A DNA stretch of 64,000 nt from SKVR01 sp046291875 (GCA_046291875.1 JBKBSF010000012.1:62001-126000); one strand, 5' to 3'. Positions 54,545-62,467 are shown, counted from the stretch's first letter. Made by a program: numbers and translations. The notes: generated from the letters alone by a model not told the origin.

Positions 54545-54967
54545 ATGCATTTTGAGTTTCAGATTGAAGGTGGCAATTTTACCAGAGCGGGCTACGCATC
54601 AAGTGAGATCAAAAAAATGTTGAAACAGCTCAATGTTGACCTGGGCATCGTAAAAAGAACCGTGGTGGCTACCTACGAGGCCGAGGTAAATGTAGTGGCC
54701 CATGCCTACAGCGGCACCATATACGTTGATTTTGATGAAGAGAAAGTTGTAATCAGACTGGTAGACGAAGGACCGGGAATTCCTGATATCGATCAGGCAA
54801 TGAAAGAAGGTTATACTACTGCCAGTAGCACCGTGAGAGAAATGGGGTTTGGAGCAGGAATGGGTTTACCCAATATGAAAAAAAATGCCGACGACCTGCA
54901 AATCTCCAGTGAAGTGGACAAAGGTACCACAGTGCAGATTACAATGTATTTTCAAGGGAGGAAGTGA
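54545..54967 (+). CDS. RsbW-like ATP-binding (anti-sigma/serine kinase) protein
   Basis: 140 residues, GHKL ATPase fold alone. N box EAEVNVVAHAYSG, G1 VDEGPGIPDIDQAM, G2 FGAGMGLPNMKKNAD, then TTVQITMYF. The shape is that of RsbW/SpoIIAB serine kinases, which phosphorylate or sequester a partner. No STAS-domain partner is in the window. It is preceded by a GGGAGGT ribosome-binding-like sequence, unusual for Bacteroidota. A 7-bp tandem repeat begins at its stop codon. It lies between a DRTGG gene and hydS, an arrangement that suggests a signalling role for H2 sensing (inference). Confidence 0.85.
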   Translation: MHFEFQIEGGNFTRAGYASSEIKKMLKQLNVDLGIVKRTVVATYEAEVNVVAHAYSGTIYVDFDEEKVVIRLVDEGPGIPDIDQAMKEGYTTASSTVREMGFGAGMGLPNMKKNADDLQISSEVDKGTTVQITMYFQGRK

Positions 54968-55034
54968 GAGGAGAGAGGTGAGAGTTTAGAGTTTATAGTT
55001 TAGAGTTTAGGGGTGAGGGGGTGAGAGGTAAGAG
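54964..55034. repeat. Degenerate 7-bp tandem repeat, about 10 units
   Basis: Heptamers in phase: GTGAGAG, GAGAGAG, GTGAGAG, TTTAGAG, TTTATAG, TTTAGAG, TTTAGGG, GTGAGGG, then after one extra base GTGAGAG, GTAAGAG. The first unit contains the stop codon of the RsbW-like gene. The array fills most of the gap before hydS. Two more heptameric arrays lie in the same cassette. Confidence 0.85.
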
Positions 55035-55082
55035 TAGGCGATTGGTTTGAAGTTGGGTTATTTTTTAAAAATTGCAACCAGA

Positions 55083-56462
55083 GTGAGCACAAAGTATTTT
55101 CATCATGCGTTGAAGTTCCGAAAGGAGGTCTGCATAGGCTGCTCTCACTGTATGAATGTATGCCCCACCCAGGCCATTCGTATCAGGGAGGGAAAAGCTG
55201 AGCTTACCGACAATTTCTGCGTAGATTGTGGTAAATGCTACCGTGCCTGCCCGGTGGGTGCAATCATAGTAGAACAGGACGATTTTCGTAAAATATTCGA
55301 ATACCAGATCAGGGTGGCTTTAATACCCAGTACTTTGCTGGCACAGTTTCCCGAGGACATATCCCTGATGCAGGTTTCCAGTGTGCTTCTCTCCCTGGGC
55401 TTTACCCATGTGTATGAGGTGGATCATGGAGTGGAGATCCTTAAGGATCGTATGATACAGTACATGGAGGAGCATAAGGATATCCGTCCGGTCATTTCTA
55501 CCTTCTGCCCGGCTATCGTTCGGTTGATACAGGTGCGCTTTCCAACCCTTACCGATCATCTGATGTTGCTTAAGGCGCCCCTTGATGTGGCTGCTCTCTA
55601 CTATCATAATATGCTGGTGGATCAGGGCAATGATCCCAAACACATTGGTATATTTTATGTTACCCCGTGTGCTGCCAAAATCGCAGCAGTGAAAAGCCCT
55701 GTGGGCGAACCCGATTCTCCTATCACGGGAGTGATCAATATGGACTTCATCTTCAATAAAGTTTATACCAGTGTAAAACAAGGCTTTGTAGGAAAGAACA
55801 CCTGTGAGTTGCCCATACTGGACCCTCTCAAGCCTACCGGTATTATGTGGTCGGCCACCGATGGCGAAGCCTCTGCTATGCCAGGTCGTACCCTGGCCAT
55901 CGATGAGATCAATAATGTTATTGAGTTTCTCGAACAGATGGAAAATGAAGAGACTGATGATATCGATTTCCTGGAGCTTCGTGCTTGCGATCAAAGCTGT
56001 GCCGGAGGAATACTTACCAGCACCAACCGTTTCTATGCCCTTGATCGCATGCGCAAAAGGGCAGCCCGCTCCCGCCGCAAGCAGCAGGAGAATAACCTGC
56101 GCTATACCCAGCCAGGCCCCATCGTAAGGTACAGGGAAAAACTCCTGGATAACATTACTGTGGGCGAAATTCAACCCCGCTCCATGGAAAAACTTGATGA
56201 GGATATTGCACAAGCCATGAAGAAGATGAAAAAGGTGCACGAGATCATGGACATTCTGCCCTATGTGGATTGTGGTTTGTGTGGTTCGCCCAAATGCAGC
56301 TCACTGGCAGAGGACATTGTGCAGGGGCAGGCCAGAATAGAACAGTGCATCTATATTCAGAAGAGACTGGAAAAAGAAGGTGAACTCAAAGGTAAAGATA
56401 CCCTGGAGATTATGCAACACATCTGGGGGCGCGATAAATTTGAAAACAAAAAACAGGCATAA
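55083..56462 (+). CDS. Putative H2-sensing [FeFe]-hydrogenase (HydS, group C/D-like)
   Basis: 459 residues. Two N-terminal [4Fe-4S] motifs (CIGCSHCMNVCP, CVDCGKCYRACP) precede an H-cluster domain with altered motifs: L1 STFCPAI (Phe141, Cys142), L2 VTPCAAK (Cys196), L3 RACDQSCAGG (Cys302, Cys306). All four H-cluster Cys remain, but the proton-relay Cys is Phe and the L3 Gly-rich run is shortened. A C-terminal FeS motif (CGLCGSPKCSSL...C) follows. No PAS domain, so it is closer to group D than to the PAS-bearing group C. No ATG precedes the first cluster; GTG 55083 is taken because it gives the STKYFHHAL start expected for this family, and a TTG at 55047 is the alternative. Neighbours are ATPase, DRTGG and PHP genes, as in clostridial and Thermotoga hydrogenase loci. 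Confidence 0.87.
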   Translation: MSTKYFHHALKFRKEVCIGCSHCMNVCPTQAIRIREGKAELTDNFCVDCGKCYRACPVGAIIVEQDDFRKIFEYQIRVALIPSTLLAQFPEDISLMQVSSVLLSLGFTHVYEVDHGVEILKDRMIQYMEEHKDIRPVISTFCPAIVRLIQVRFPTLTDHLMLLKAPLDVAALYYHNMLVDQGNDPKHIGIFYVTPCAAKIAAVKSPVGEPDSPITGVINMDFIFNKVYTSVKQGFVGKNTCELPILDPLKPTGIMWSATDGEASAMPGRTLAIDEINNVIEFLEQMENEETDDIDFLELRACDQSCAGGILTSTNRFYALDRMRKRAARSRRKQQENNLRYTQPGPIVRYREKLLDNITVGEIQPRSMEKLDEDIAQAMKKMKKVHEIMDILPYVDCGLCGSPKCSSLAEDIVQGQARIEQCIYIQKRLEKEGELKGKDTLEIMQHIWGRDKFENKKQA

Positions 56463-56478
56463 AAATATACAGAAAATC

Positions 56479-56817
56479 ATGGCCATGACAGTTCAACAAC
56501 TCATAGAAAAGCTTCAGCTGAAAGTTTATGGTGGAAACCAGGGACTGCAGAACGAAATCACAGGGGGCTATGTCTCCGATCTGCTCAGCGATGTAATGGG
56601 CAATTCCGACTCCGGGCAGGTGTGGATTACACTGCAGACACATAAAAACGTAATGGCCATCGCTTCCCTTAAGGATCTGGCGGCTATTATCCTGGTAGGC
56701 GATCATCAGCCCGAAGAAGATACACTGGCCCAAAGCAATGAAGAAGGGTTGCCTCTGCTGGGCACCTCCATGAGTACATTTGAAATTACCGGAAAGCTCT
56801 ATGAATTACTAAAATAA
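56479..56817 (+). CDS. DRTGG-domain protein, second copy
   Basis: 112 residues. MAMTVQQLIEKLQLKVYGGN is followed by GGYVSDLLSDVMGNSDSGQVWITLQTH, aligning with the SDLMSDVL region of the first copy; low identity outside this segment indicates an old duplication. Sixteen bases after hydS and five bases before the PHP gene, so co-expression is near certain. Function unknown; often annotated as a serine-kinase-like protein in other genomes without proof. Confidence 0.82.
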   Translation: MAMTVQQLIEKLQLKVYGGNQGLQNEITGGYVSDLLSDVMGNSDSGQVWITLQTHKNVMAIASLKDLAAIILVGDHQPEEDTLAQSNEEGLPLLGTSMSTFEITGKLYELLK

Positions 56818-56822
56818 AGTGT

Positions 56823-57566
56823 ATGCAACAATACAGGGCCGATTTACACATTCATACCCTGCTCTCCCCTTGTGGCGACCTGGAAATGAGCCCTGTCAAT
56901 ATTGTGCATTATGCCATAAAAAACAACATACAGATACTGGGCATTACCGATCATAACAGTACACGGCATGGCCCACTCATAAAAAAACTGGCAGAAGAAA
57001 AAGGGATCTTTACCCTGTGTGGTGCCGAAGTTACCACCAAAGAAGAAGCCCACTGCCTTGCGTTCTTTGAAAACAATGATGTATTGAACGAATTTCAGCA
57101 ATACCTGGAAGCACACCTGCCCAATATCCCCAATGATCCCAAATATTTCGGGTATCAGGTGGTGATAGATGAACAGGAGATGATAGTGGAGGAAATAGAA
57201 AAACTGCTGATCTCTGCTCTCAACCAGTCGCTGGAGCAGATCCAACGAAAGGTGCATGATCTGAACGGGTTGTTTATTCCGGCTCATATCGACCGACCCA
57301 AGTACAGCATCATCAGTCAGCTGGGCTTTGTGCCCCCCGACCTGAAAACCGATGCCTTCGAAGTATCACGCCATGCTACACCCCAGGAGATCATCAGAAA
57401 GTTTCCTTACCTGAAAGATTGTACGTTCATTTCCAGTTCTGATGCCCACATGCCCGAACAACTGGGTACACAGATAACGGTTTTTGAATTGGAAGAGCTG
57501 AGTTTCTCTGAAATAAGGATGGCCCTGAGAAGAGAAAACGGAAGAAAAACGGAAATCATAAGGTAA
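56823..57566 (+). CDS. PHP-domain metal-dependent phosphoesterase
   Basis: 247 residues. PHP motifs: ADLHIHTLLSPCGDL (motif I, HxH), GITDHNST (motif II), CGAEVTTKEEAHCLAF (motif III, E and H), FIPAHIDRP and SSSDAHMPEQLG (motif IV, DxH). All metal ligands are present, so it is likely an active phosphoesterase, possibly a phosphatase for proteins or nucleotides. It follows the second DRTGG gene by five bases. PHP proteins next to hydS and DRTGG genes are a repeated pattern in hydrogenase loci (established by genome context only; substrate not known). Confidence 0.88.
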   Translation: MQQYRADLHIHTLLSPCGDLEMSPVNIVHYAIKNNIQILGITDHNSTRHGPLIKKLAEEKGIFTLCGAEVTTKEEAHCLAFFENNDVLNEFQQYLEAHLPNIPNDPKYFGYQVVIDEQEMIVEEIEKLLISALNQSLEQIQRKVHDLNGLFIPAHIDRPKYSIISQLGFVPPDLKTDAFEVSRHATPQEIIRKFPYLKDCTFISSSDAHMPEQLGTQITVFELEELSFSEIRMALRRENGRKTEIIR

Positions 57567-57603
57567 AAAGTGACGGGCGAAATCTTATGGAATGCAAAAC
57601 CAG

Positions 57604-57631
57604 CAATTGATAATTAACAATTTACAATTAT
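57604..57631. repeat. Degenerate 7-bp tandem repeat, 4 units
   Basis: CAATTGA, TAATTAA, CAATTTA, CAATTAT in phase, ending two bases before the start of the second ATPase gene. Different unit sequence but same period as the other two arrays in the cassette. Confidence 0.75.
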
Positions 57632-57633
57632 AA

Positions 57634-58176
57634 ATGAAAGACCTTTCACTCCATATTCTCGATGTTGCGCAAAACTCAGTGAGTGCCGGTGCCAGGAATA
57701 TTACCATTGAGATCTCACAGGATTACCGAAGTGGAAAAATGGAGGTAATCATCCGGGACGATGGCAAGGGAATGACGGCAGAAGTGGTGCAGCGGGTTAC
57801 AGATCCCTATTACACCACTCGCACTACCCGCAAGGTAGGACTGGGTTTGCCCCTTTTCAAACAAAGTGCACAAATGACCGGAGGCGATCTCACCCTGCAG
57901 TCTGAACCCGGGAAAGGCACACTGGTAAAGGTGGTATTCGACATGAACCATATTGATTGCCTGCCCCTGGGAGATATGGCCGGAGTAATTATGGTACTGG
58001 TAGGAGGAACCTCCGGGATCGAATGGACCTACAAGCATTCGGTAAACGACCAGGTCTATGTTTTCGATACCCGTGAGGTGAAAGAGGTACTGGAAGATAT
58101 GCCTCTGAACGATCCGGCAGTAATACGGCATCTGAGAGAGATGATCAGGGAAAACCTGAAGGAGTTGAGAGGGTAG
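57634..58176 (+). CDS. Stand-alone histidine-kinase-type ATPase (HATPase_c)
   Basis: 180 residues. MKDLSLHILDVAQNSVSAGA holds the N box (LDVAQNSVSAGA), followed by IRDDGKGMTAEVV (G1), DPYYTTRTTRKVGLGLPLFKQSA (F/G2) and GKGTLVKVVFDMNHID. HisKA, sensor and receiver domains are all missing. The C-terminal 70 residues are family-specific. DPYYTTR...GLGLPL is the form found in the hydrogenase-linked ATPases of clostridia. It might bind ATP and act on a partner such as hydS or a DRTGG protein. Heptameric repeats flank it on both sides. Confidence 0.85.
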   Translation: MKDLSLHILDVAQNSVSAGARNITIEISQDYRSGKMEVIIRDDGKGMTAEVVQRVTDPYYTTRTTRKVGLGLPLFKQSAQMTGGDLTLQSEPGKGTLVKVVFDMNHIDCLPLGDMAGVIMVLVGGTSGIEWTYKHSVNDQVYVFDTREVKEVLEDMPLNDPAVIRHLREMIRENLKELRG

Positions 58177-58199
58177 AGATTAGAGTTTAAAGTTGAGAA
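58165..58199. repeat. Degenerate 7-bp tandem repeat, 5 units
   Basis: TTGAGAG, GGTAGAG, ATTAGAG, TTTAAAG, TTGAGAA in phase. It overlaps the stop codon of the second ATPase gene, just as the first array overlaps the stop codon of the RsbW-like gene. Confidence 0.8.
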
Positions 58200-58361
58200 T
58201 AATAAGTGTTTAGTGAAAAAGTATAGTAATGGAACTTTTATCGGTCTTTGGCTTCCTGCTTGAGACTACAAGCAGCAAACGATTACCCTTAATTACCAAA
58301 TATAAACACCAATTTATTAATACCAATTTGTTCTTTTAATATTAAAATGGGAGATTAAAAA

Positions 58362-58754
58362 ATGACAAAAATTAAATCATTAGCCGATTTGAAGAAGATG
58401 AAGAGCGATCTTCAGTCTCAGATTGCTCTCAGGGAGAAGAGTGAAAACCCTGAAGGCAGGATTCTGATCAAAGTAGGAATGGGCACCAGCGGTATCACCT
58501 CGGGGGCCAAGCAAATCATGGAGTTTCTGATCGACGAACTTGACAAAAGAAATGTCGATGCCATAGTTACTCAAACCGGAGATATGGGTTACAGCTATGC
58601 AGAACCTACTGTTGAGGTGAAGCTGCCTAACCAGGATCCTATCGTTTTTGGTGGTGTTGACAAGAAAAAGGCCGACGACATCATCGAAAAGTACATAAAG
58701 AATGGTGAATTGCTCGATGGCATTATTCCCACCAATTACGAAACCATTGACTAA
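58362..58754 (+). CDS. Thioredoxin-fold ferredoxin-like protein lacking all cysteines
   Basis: 130 residues. It has the shape of the small [2Fe-2S] thioredoxin-like subunits found upstream of HydB (GRILIKVGMGTSGITSGAKQ, VTQTGDMGYSYAEPTVEVKLP, IIEKYIKNGELLDGIIP). The positions where that family has Cys are Ser43, Asp74 and Ser78, and the protein contains no Cys at all. It therefore cannot hold the cluster. A structural, non-redox subunit of the set 2 complex is the simplest idea. 26 bases separate it from hydB, so it belongs to this operon. Sequence outside the cluster ligands is well kept, which argues against a decaying gene. Confidence 0.8.
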   Translation: MTKIKSLADLKKMKSDLQSQIALREKSENPEGRILIKVGMGTSGITSGAKQIMEFLIDELDKRNVDAIVTQTGDMGYSYAEPTVEVKLPNQDPIVFGGVDKKKADDIIEKYIKNGELLDGIIPTNYETID

Positions 58755-58765
58755 ATATAAATCTT

Positions 58766-58771
58766 AGGAGG
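58766..58771 (+). promoter_or_regulatory. Full Shine-Dalgarno sequence before hydB
   Basis: AGGAGG nine bases before the ATG. Strong SD sequences are uncommon in Bacteroidota; most start codons in this window lack one. Confidence 0.6.
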
Positions 58772-58780
58772 AATTAACGA

Positions 58781-60574
58781 ATGGCTAAATACAAAATGCA
58801 TATGCTTGTCTGTGGCGGTACAGGATGCCATGCCTCAGAAGGCGAAATGCTTTTCGAAAACTTGAAAAAAGAAGTTCAGGAGAATAACCTGGAAAACGAG
58901 GTACAGGTAGTAGCAACCGGTTGCTTTGGTTTCTGCGAAAAAGGACCCATTGTAAAGGTTATCCCTGACAATACGTTCTACGTACAGGTAGCTCCCAAGG
59001 ATGCACCTGAAATCATTGCTGAGCACGCCATCAAAGGCCGCGCAGTCAAAAGACTTCTTTATGTCGACCCTGTGAAAAAGGAAAGAATTCCCGATTCAAA
59101 ACACATGGGCTTTTACAAGAAGCAAATCCGTATTGCCCTGCGCAACTGCGGTTTGATCGATCCCGAAAATATCAATGAATACCTGGCTGCCGATGGATAC
59201 GAAGCCATGGGTAAGGTATTGCTGGAGATGACCCCCGAGCAGGTGATCAAAGAGATGATCGACTCTGGCCTTCGCGGGCGCGGTGGCGGTGGTTTCCCCA
59301 CCGGTTTGAAATGGCAGATTGCCAGTCAGAACCACGCCGATCAGAAGTATGTGGTTTGCAACGCCGACGAAGGTGACCCCGGTGCATTCATGGACCGCTC
59401 TATCCTGGAAGGTGACCCCCATACCGTACTTGAAGCTATGGTGATCAACGGTTATGCCATTGGTGCTACCAAAGGTTTGATCTATATCCGTGCTGAGTAC
59501 CCCCTGGCGATCCAGCGTTTGAAAATTGCTATCACACAGGCGCGCGAATACGGCCTGCTGGGCACTGACATCCTGGGATCAGGTTTCGACTTCGACGTAG
59601 AGATCCGCTATGGTGCCGGTGCTTTTGTTTGCGGTGAGGAAACTGCTCTGATCCACTCCATGGAAGGTCTGCGCGGTGAGCCTACCTTCAAGCCCCCGTT
59701 CCCCGCTCAAAGCGGTTACCTGGGCAAGCCCACCAACGTAAACAACGTTGAAACCTATGCCAATATCCCCGTAATCATCAACAAAGGAGCACAATGGTTT
59801 GCTTCCATCGGTACCGAAAAGTCAAAAGGTACCAAGGTGTTTGCACTGGCCGGAAAGATCAACAACGTGGGTTTGATTGAAGTACCCATGGGGATTACCC
59901 TGCGCGAAGTAATCTTCGAAATTGGCGGTGGCATCCAGGGTGGTAAAAAATTCAAAGCAGTACAAACGGGTGGTCCCTCAGGTGGATGTCTTACCGAGAG
60001 ACACCTCGATACTCCCATCGACTTCGACAACCTGCTGGCAGTAGGCTCTATGATGGGCTCCGGTGGTATGATCGTTATGGATGAAGATGACTGTATGGTA
60101 GCCGTTTCCAAGTTCTACCTCGACTTTACCGTGGAAGAATCCTGCGGAAAATGTTCTCCCTGCCGCGTGGGTAACAAGCGTCTGTATGAAGAGCTTGAGA
60201 AGATCACCAAGGGCAAAGCTACCGAACAAGATCTGGAAAAACTCCGCAATCTCTGCCATGTTATCAAGGATACCTCCTTGTGTGGTCTGGGACAAACCTC
60301 TCCCAATCCTGTACTCTCTACCCTCGACAATTTCTGGGAAGAATACCTGGCTCATACCAACGAGAAGCGTTGCCCCTCTGGTGTGTGTAAAGACCTGATC
60401 CGCTACGAAGTAATTGCTGAAAACTGCGTGGGCTGTACAGCTTGTGCCCGCAATTGCCCCGTAAACTGCATTTCCGGTGAAAGGAAACAGGTTCACGTTA
60501 TCGATCAGGCACTGTGTATCAAGTGTAATGCCTGCCTCGAAAAATGTAAGTTTAATGCAATTGCAGTTATTTAA
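58781..60574 (+). CDS. hydB: HydB, long NuoF-type flavoprotein subunit of bifurcating-type hydrogenase (set 2)
   Basis: 597 residues. The N-terminal thioredoxin-like [2Fe-2S] domain has CGGTGCHASEG and TGCFGFCEKG. The NuoF core (about 125-530) has GLRGRGGGGFPTGLKW, VCNADEGDPGAFMDRS and FVCGEETALIHSMEG for FMN and NAD, then a [4Fe-4S] at CGKCSPCRVG. The C-terminal ferredoxin domain has CVGCTACARNCP and CIKCNACLEKC. This is the full domain set of HydB in T. maritima-type electron-bifurcating HydABC, which couples NADH and reduced ferredoxin to H2. It is followed by hydA after 25 bases, with an AGGAGG site before the start. Confidence 0.95.
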   Translation: MAKYKMHMLVCGGTGCHASEGEMLFENLKKEVQENNLENEVQVVATGCFGFCEKGPIVKVIPDNTFYVQVAPKDAPEIIAEHAIKGRAVKRLLYVDPVKKERIPDSKHMGFYKKQIRIALRNCGLIDPENINEYLAADGYEAMGKVLLEMTPEQVIKEMIDSGLRGRGGGGFPTGLKWQIASQNHADQKYVVCNADEGDPGAFMDRSILEGDPHTVLEAMVINGYAIGATKGLIYIRAEYPLAIQRLKIAITQAREYGLLGTDILGSGFDFDVEIRYGAGAFVCGEETALIHSMEGLRGEPTFKPPFPAQSGYLGKPTNVNNVETYANIPVIINKGAQWFASIGTEKSKGTKVFALAGKINNVGLIEVPMGITLREVIFEIGGGIQGGKKFKAVQTGGPSGGCLTERHLDTPIDFDNLLAVGSMMGSGGMIVMDEDDCMVAVSKFYLDFTVEESCGKCSPCRVGNKRLYEELEKITKGKATEQDLEKLRNLCHVIKDTSLCGLGQTSPNPVLSTLDNFWEEYLAHTNEKRCPSGVCKDLIRYEVIAENCVGCTACARNCPVNCISGERKQVHVIDQALCIKCNACLEKCKFNAIAVI

Positions 60575-60599
60575 TTAACTTTTAACAGGAATTACTATA

Positions 60600-62372
60600 A
60601 TGGAACTCGTAAAATTAACTATAGATAACAGAACTGTTGAGGTTGCCAAGGGTACTACCATTTTTCATGCTGCCAAAGAGCTGGGCATTACCATTCCCAC
60701 CCTTTGCTACATGAACCTGAAAGATCTCAACATTGAACATAAGCCTGGTGGCTGCCGCATCTGCGTTGTAGAAGTGGAAGGCCGCCGTAACCTGGCACCT
60801 GCCTGCGCCACCGACGTGAGCGAAGGTATGGTGGTAAAGACCCACTCTGTAAGAGTACTCAACGCCAGAAGAACTGTTCTGGAGCTGATCATCTCCGACC
60901 ACCCCTTCGACTGCCTGGTGTGTGCCAAGTCAGGAAAATGCGACCTGCAGGATATGGCCGTTAAACTGGGTGTAAGAGATATTCCCTTCCAGGGCGAAAA
61001 GTCAACCTACAAGCCCGACTTTTCTCCTGCCATCATCCGCGATATGGATAAGTGTATCATGTGCCGCCGCTGCGAAACCATGTGCAACGACTTCCAGACC
61101 GTAGGGGTGCTCTCGGGTATCCACCGTGGTTTTGAATCTGTGGTGGCTCCTGCTTTCGAGCGCGATCTCGATCACAGCGAATGTACCTACTGCGGACAAT
61201 GTGTGGCTGTTTGCCCCACCGCCGCCCTTACAGAGGTAGATCACACCAACAGGCTTATCAGCGACCTTTCTAACCCCAACAAAACAGTGGTAGTACAAAC
61301 AGCTCCCGCTGTTCGTGCTGCTCTGGGCGAAGAGTTTGGTATGGAGCCTGGCACACTGGTTACAGGTAAAATGGTGGCCGCCCTGCGCCAGCTGGGCTTC
61401 CACTTTGTGTTCGACACCGACTTTGCTGCCGACCTTACCATCATGGAAGAAGGTACAGAGCTGCTCGACCGTATCACCCGCCACCTCAATGGCGATAAGG
61501 ATGTAAAACTCCCCATCCTTACCTCTTGCTGCCCCGGTTGGGTTAACTTCTTCGAATATTACTATCCCGATATGATGGATATACCATCTACCGCACGTTC
61601 TCCCCAGCAAATGTTTGGCGCCATTGCCAAAACCTATTTTGCTGAGAAGCAGAAGATCGACCGCAAAGATATGGTTGTGGTATCTATCATGCCCTGCGTA
61701 GCCAAGAAATACGAGTGTACCCGCGAAGAGTTTGCCACCGATGGCAGCCCCGATGTGGACTACTCTATCTCTACCCGCGAGCTGGCCAACCTGATCAAAT
61801 CGGCCAACATCAATTTTAATAACCTGCCCGATGAAGACTTCGACAAGCCCCTGGGCGAGTCAACCGGTGCTGCCGTAATCTTTGGTGTTACCGGTGGTGT
61901 TATTGAAGCTGCCACACGTACCGCTTATGAAATTCACACCGGAAAATCGCTCGAAAAGGTTGACTTTGATGCACTTCGTGGCTTCGACGGTATCCGTTCG
62001 GCTTCTGTTGATTTCAATGGTGTTGAAATCAAGATCGGTATAGCCCACGGTCTGGGTAATGCCCGCAAACTTCTTGATGACATCAAGGCTGGCAAGAGCG
62101 AGTACCATGCCATCGAGATCATGGCTTGTCCTTCAGGATGTATTGGAGGGGGTGGTCAGCCGCTGCACCATGGCGACAGCTCCATCCTCAGAGCCAGAGG
62201 CAAGGCCATCTACGAAGAAGATAAAGGCAAAGCCTTGCGCAAATCGCACCAGAACCCCGATATCATCAAACTTTACGATGAATTCCTGGGTAAGCCCGGA
62301 AGCGAACTGGCCCACAAACTCCTGCATACGCACTATCACTCAAAGAAAGATAAGCAGGTTTTATTGGACTAA
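60600..62372 (+). CDS. hydA: HydA, canonical [FeFe]-hydrogenase catalytic subunit (set 2)
   Basis: 590 residues, group A, collinear with the set 1 protein. N-terminal [2Fe-2S] (GGCRICVVEVEG and flanking Cys), His/Cys3 cluster (HPFDCLVCAKSGKC), two [4Fe-4S] (CIMCRRCETMC, CTYCGQCVAVC). H-cluster motifs are all canonical: L1 TSCCPGWVNF (Cys310, Cys311), L2 MPCVAKKYE, L3 IMACPSGCIGGGGQP. It should reduce protons or oxidise H2. The maturation proteins HydE, HydF and HydG are not in this window. A GC-rich hairpin lies between this gene and hydC. Confidence 0.96.
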   Translation: MELVKLTIDNRTVEVAKGTTIFHAAKELGITIPTLCYMNLKDLNIEHKPGGCRICVVEVEGRRNLAPACATDVSEGMVVKTHSVRVLNARRTVLELIISDHPFDCLVCAKSGKCDLQDMAVKLGVRDIPFQGEKSTYKPDFSPAIIRDMDKCIMCRRCETMCNDFQTVGVLSGIHRGFESVVAPAFERDLDHSECTYCGQCVAVCPTAALTEVDHTNRLISDLSNPNKTVVVQTAPAVRAALGEEFGMEPGTLVTGKMVAALRQLGFHFVFDTDFAADLTIMEEGTELLDRITRHLNGDKDVKLPILTSCCPGWVNFFEYYYPDMMDIPSTARSPQQMFGAIAKTYFAEKQKIDRKDMVVVSIMPCVAKKYECTREEFATDGSPDVDYSISTRELANLIKSANINFNNLPDEDFDKPLGESTGAAVIFGVTGGVIEAATRTAYEIHTGKSLEKVDFDALRGFDGIRSASVDFNGVEIKIGIAHGLGNARKLLDDIKAGKSEYHAIEIMACPSGCIGGGGQPLHHGDSSILRARGKAIYEEDKGKALRKSHQNPDIIKLYDEFLGKPGSELAHKLLHTHYHSKKDKQVLLD

Positions 62373-62386
62373 CATAAACTGACCCC

Positions 62387-62422
62387 ACCCTCCCCGAAGC
62401 ACCTCGCTCCACGGGAGGGTGA
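62387..62422. other. GC-rich hairpin between hydA and hydC
   Basis: Perfect 9-bp stem CACCCTCCC / GGGAGGGTG around an 18-base loop, without a T-run. It may lower read-through or protect mRNA, setting the amount of HydC relative to HydA and HydB. It also looks like a mobile intergenic palindrome, but no second copy is seen in the window. Confidence 0.65.
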
Positions 62423-62467
62423 GGGATAAGGTTAATTTTATTTCGTAACAAAAAAATTGTACATATA

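Noticed and set aside
54964..55034. CRISPR-like array before hydS
   Set aside because: The period is 7 bp with no spacers; no cas genes in the window.
55320..56240. 306-codon frame antisense to hydS
   Set aside because: Shadow frame; His/Gly-rich translation without family features.
57603..57620. Possible Rex operator (GCAATTG...TTAACAA)
   Set aside because: The left half does not fit the consensus; the TTAACAA is part of a 7-bp tandem repeat.
50964..62372. Assembly duplication as the cause of two HydA genes
   Set aside because: The two proteins differ throughout, including motif residues and flanking genes, so they are old paralogues.
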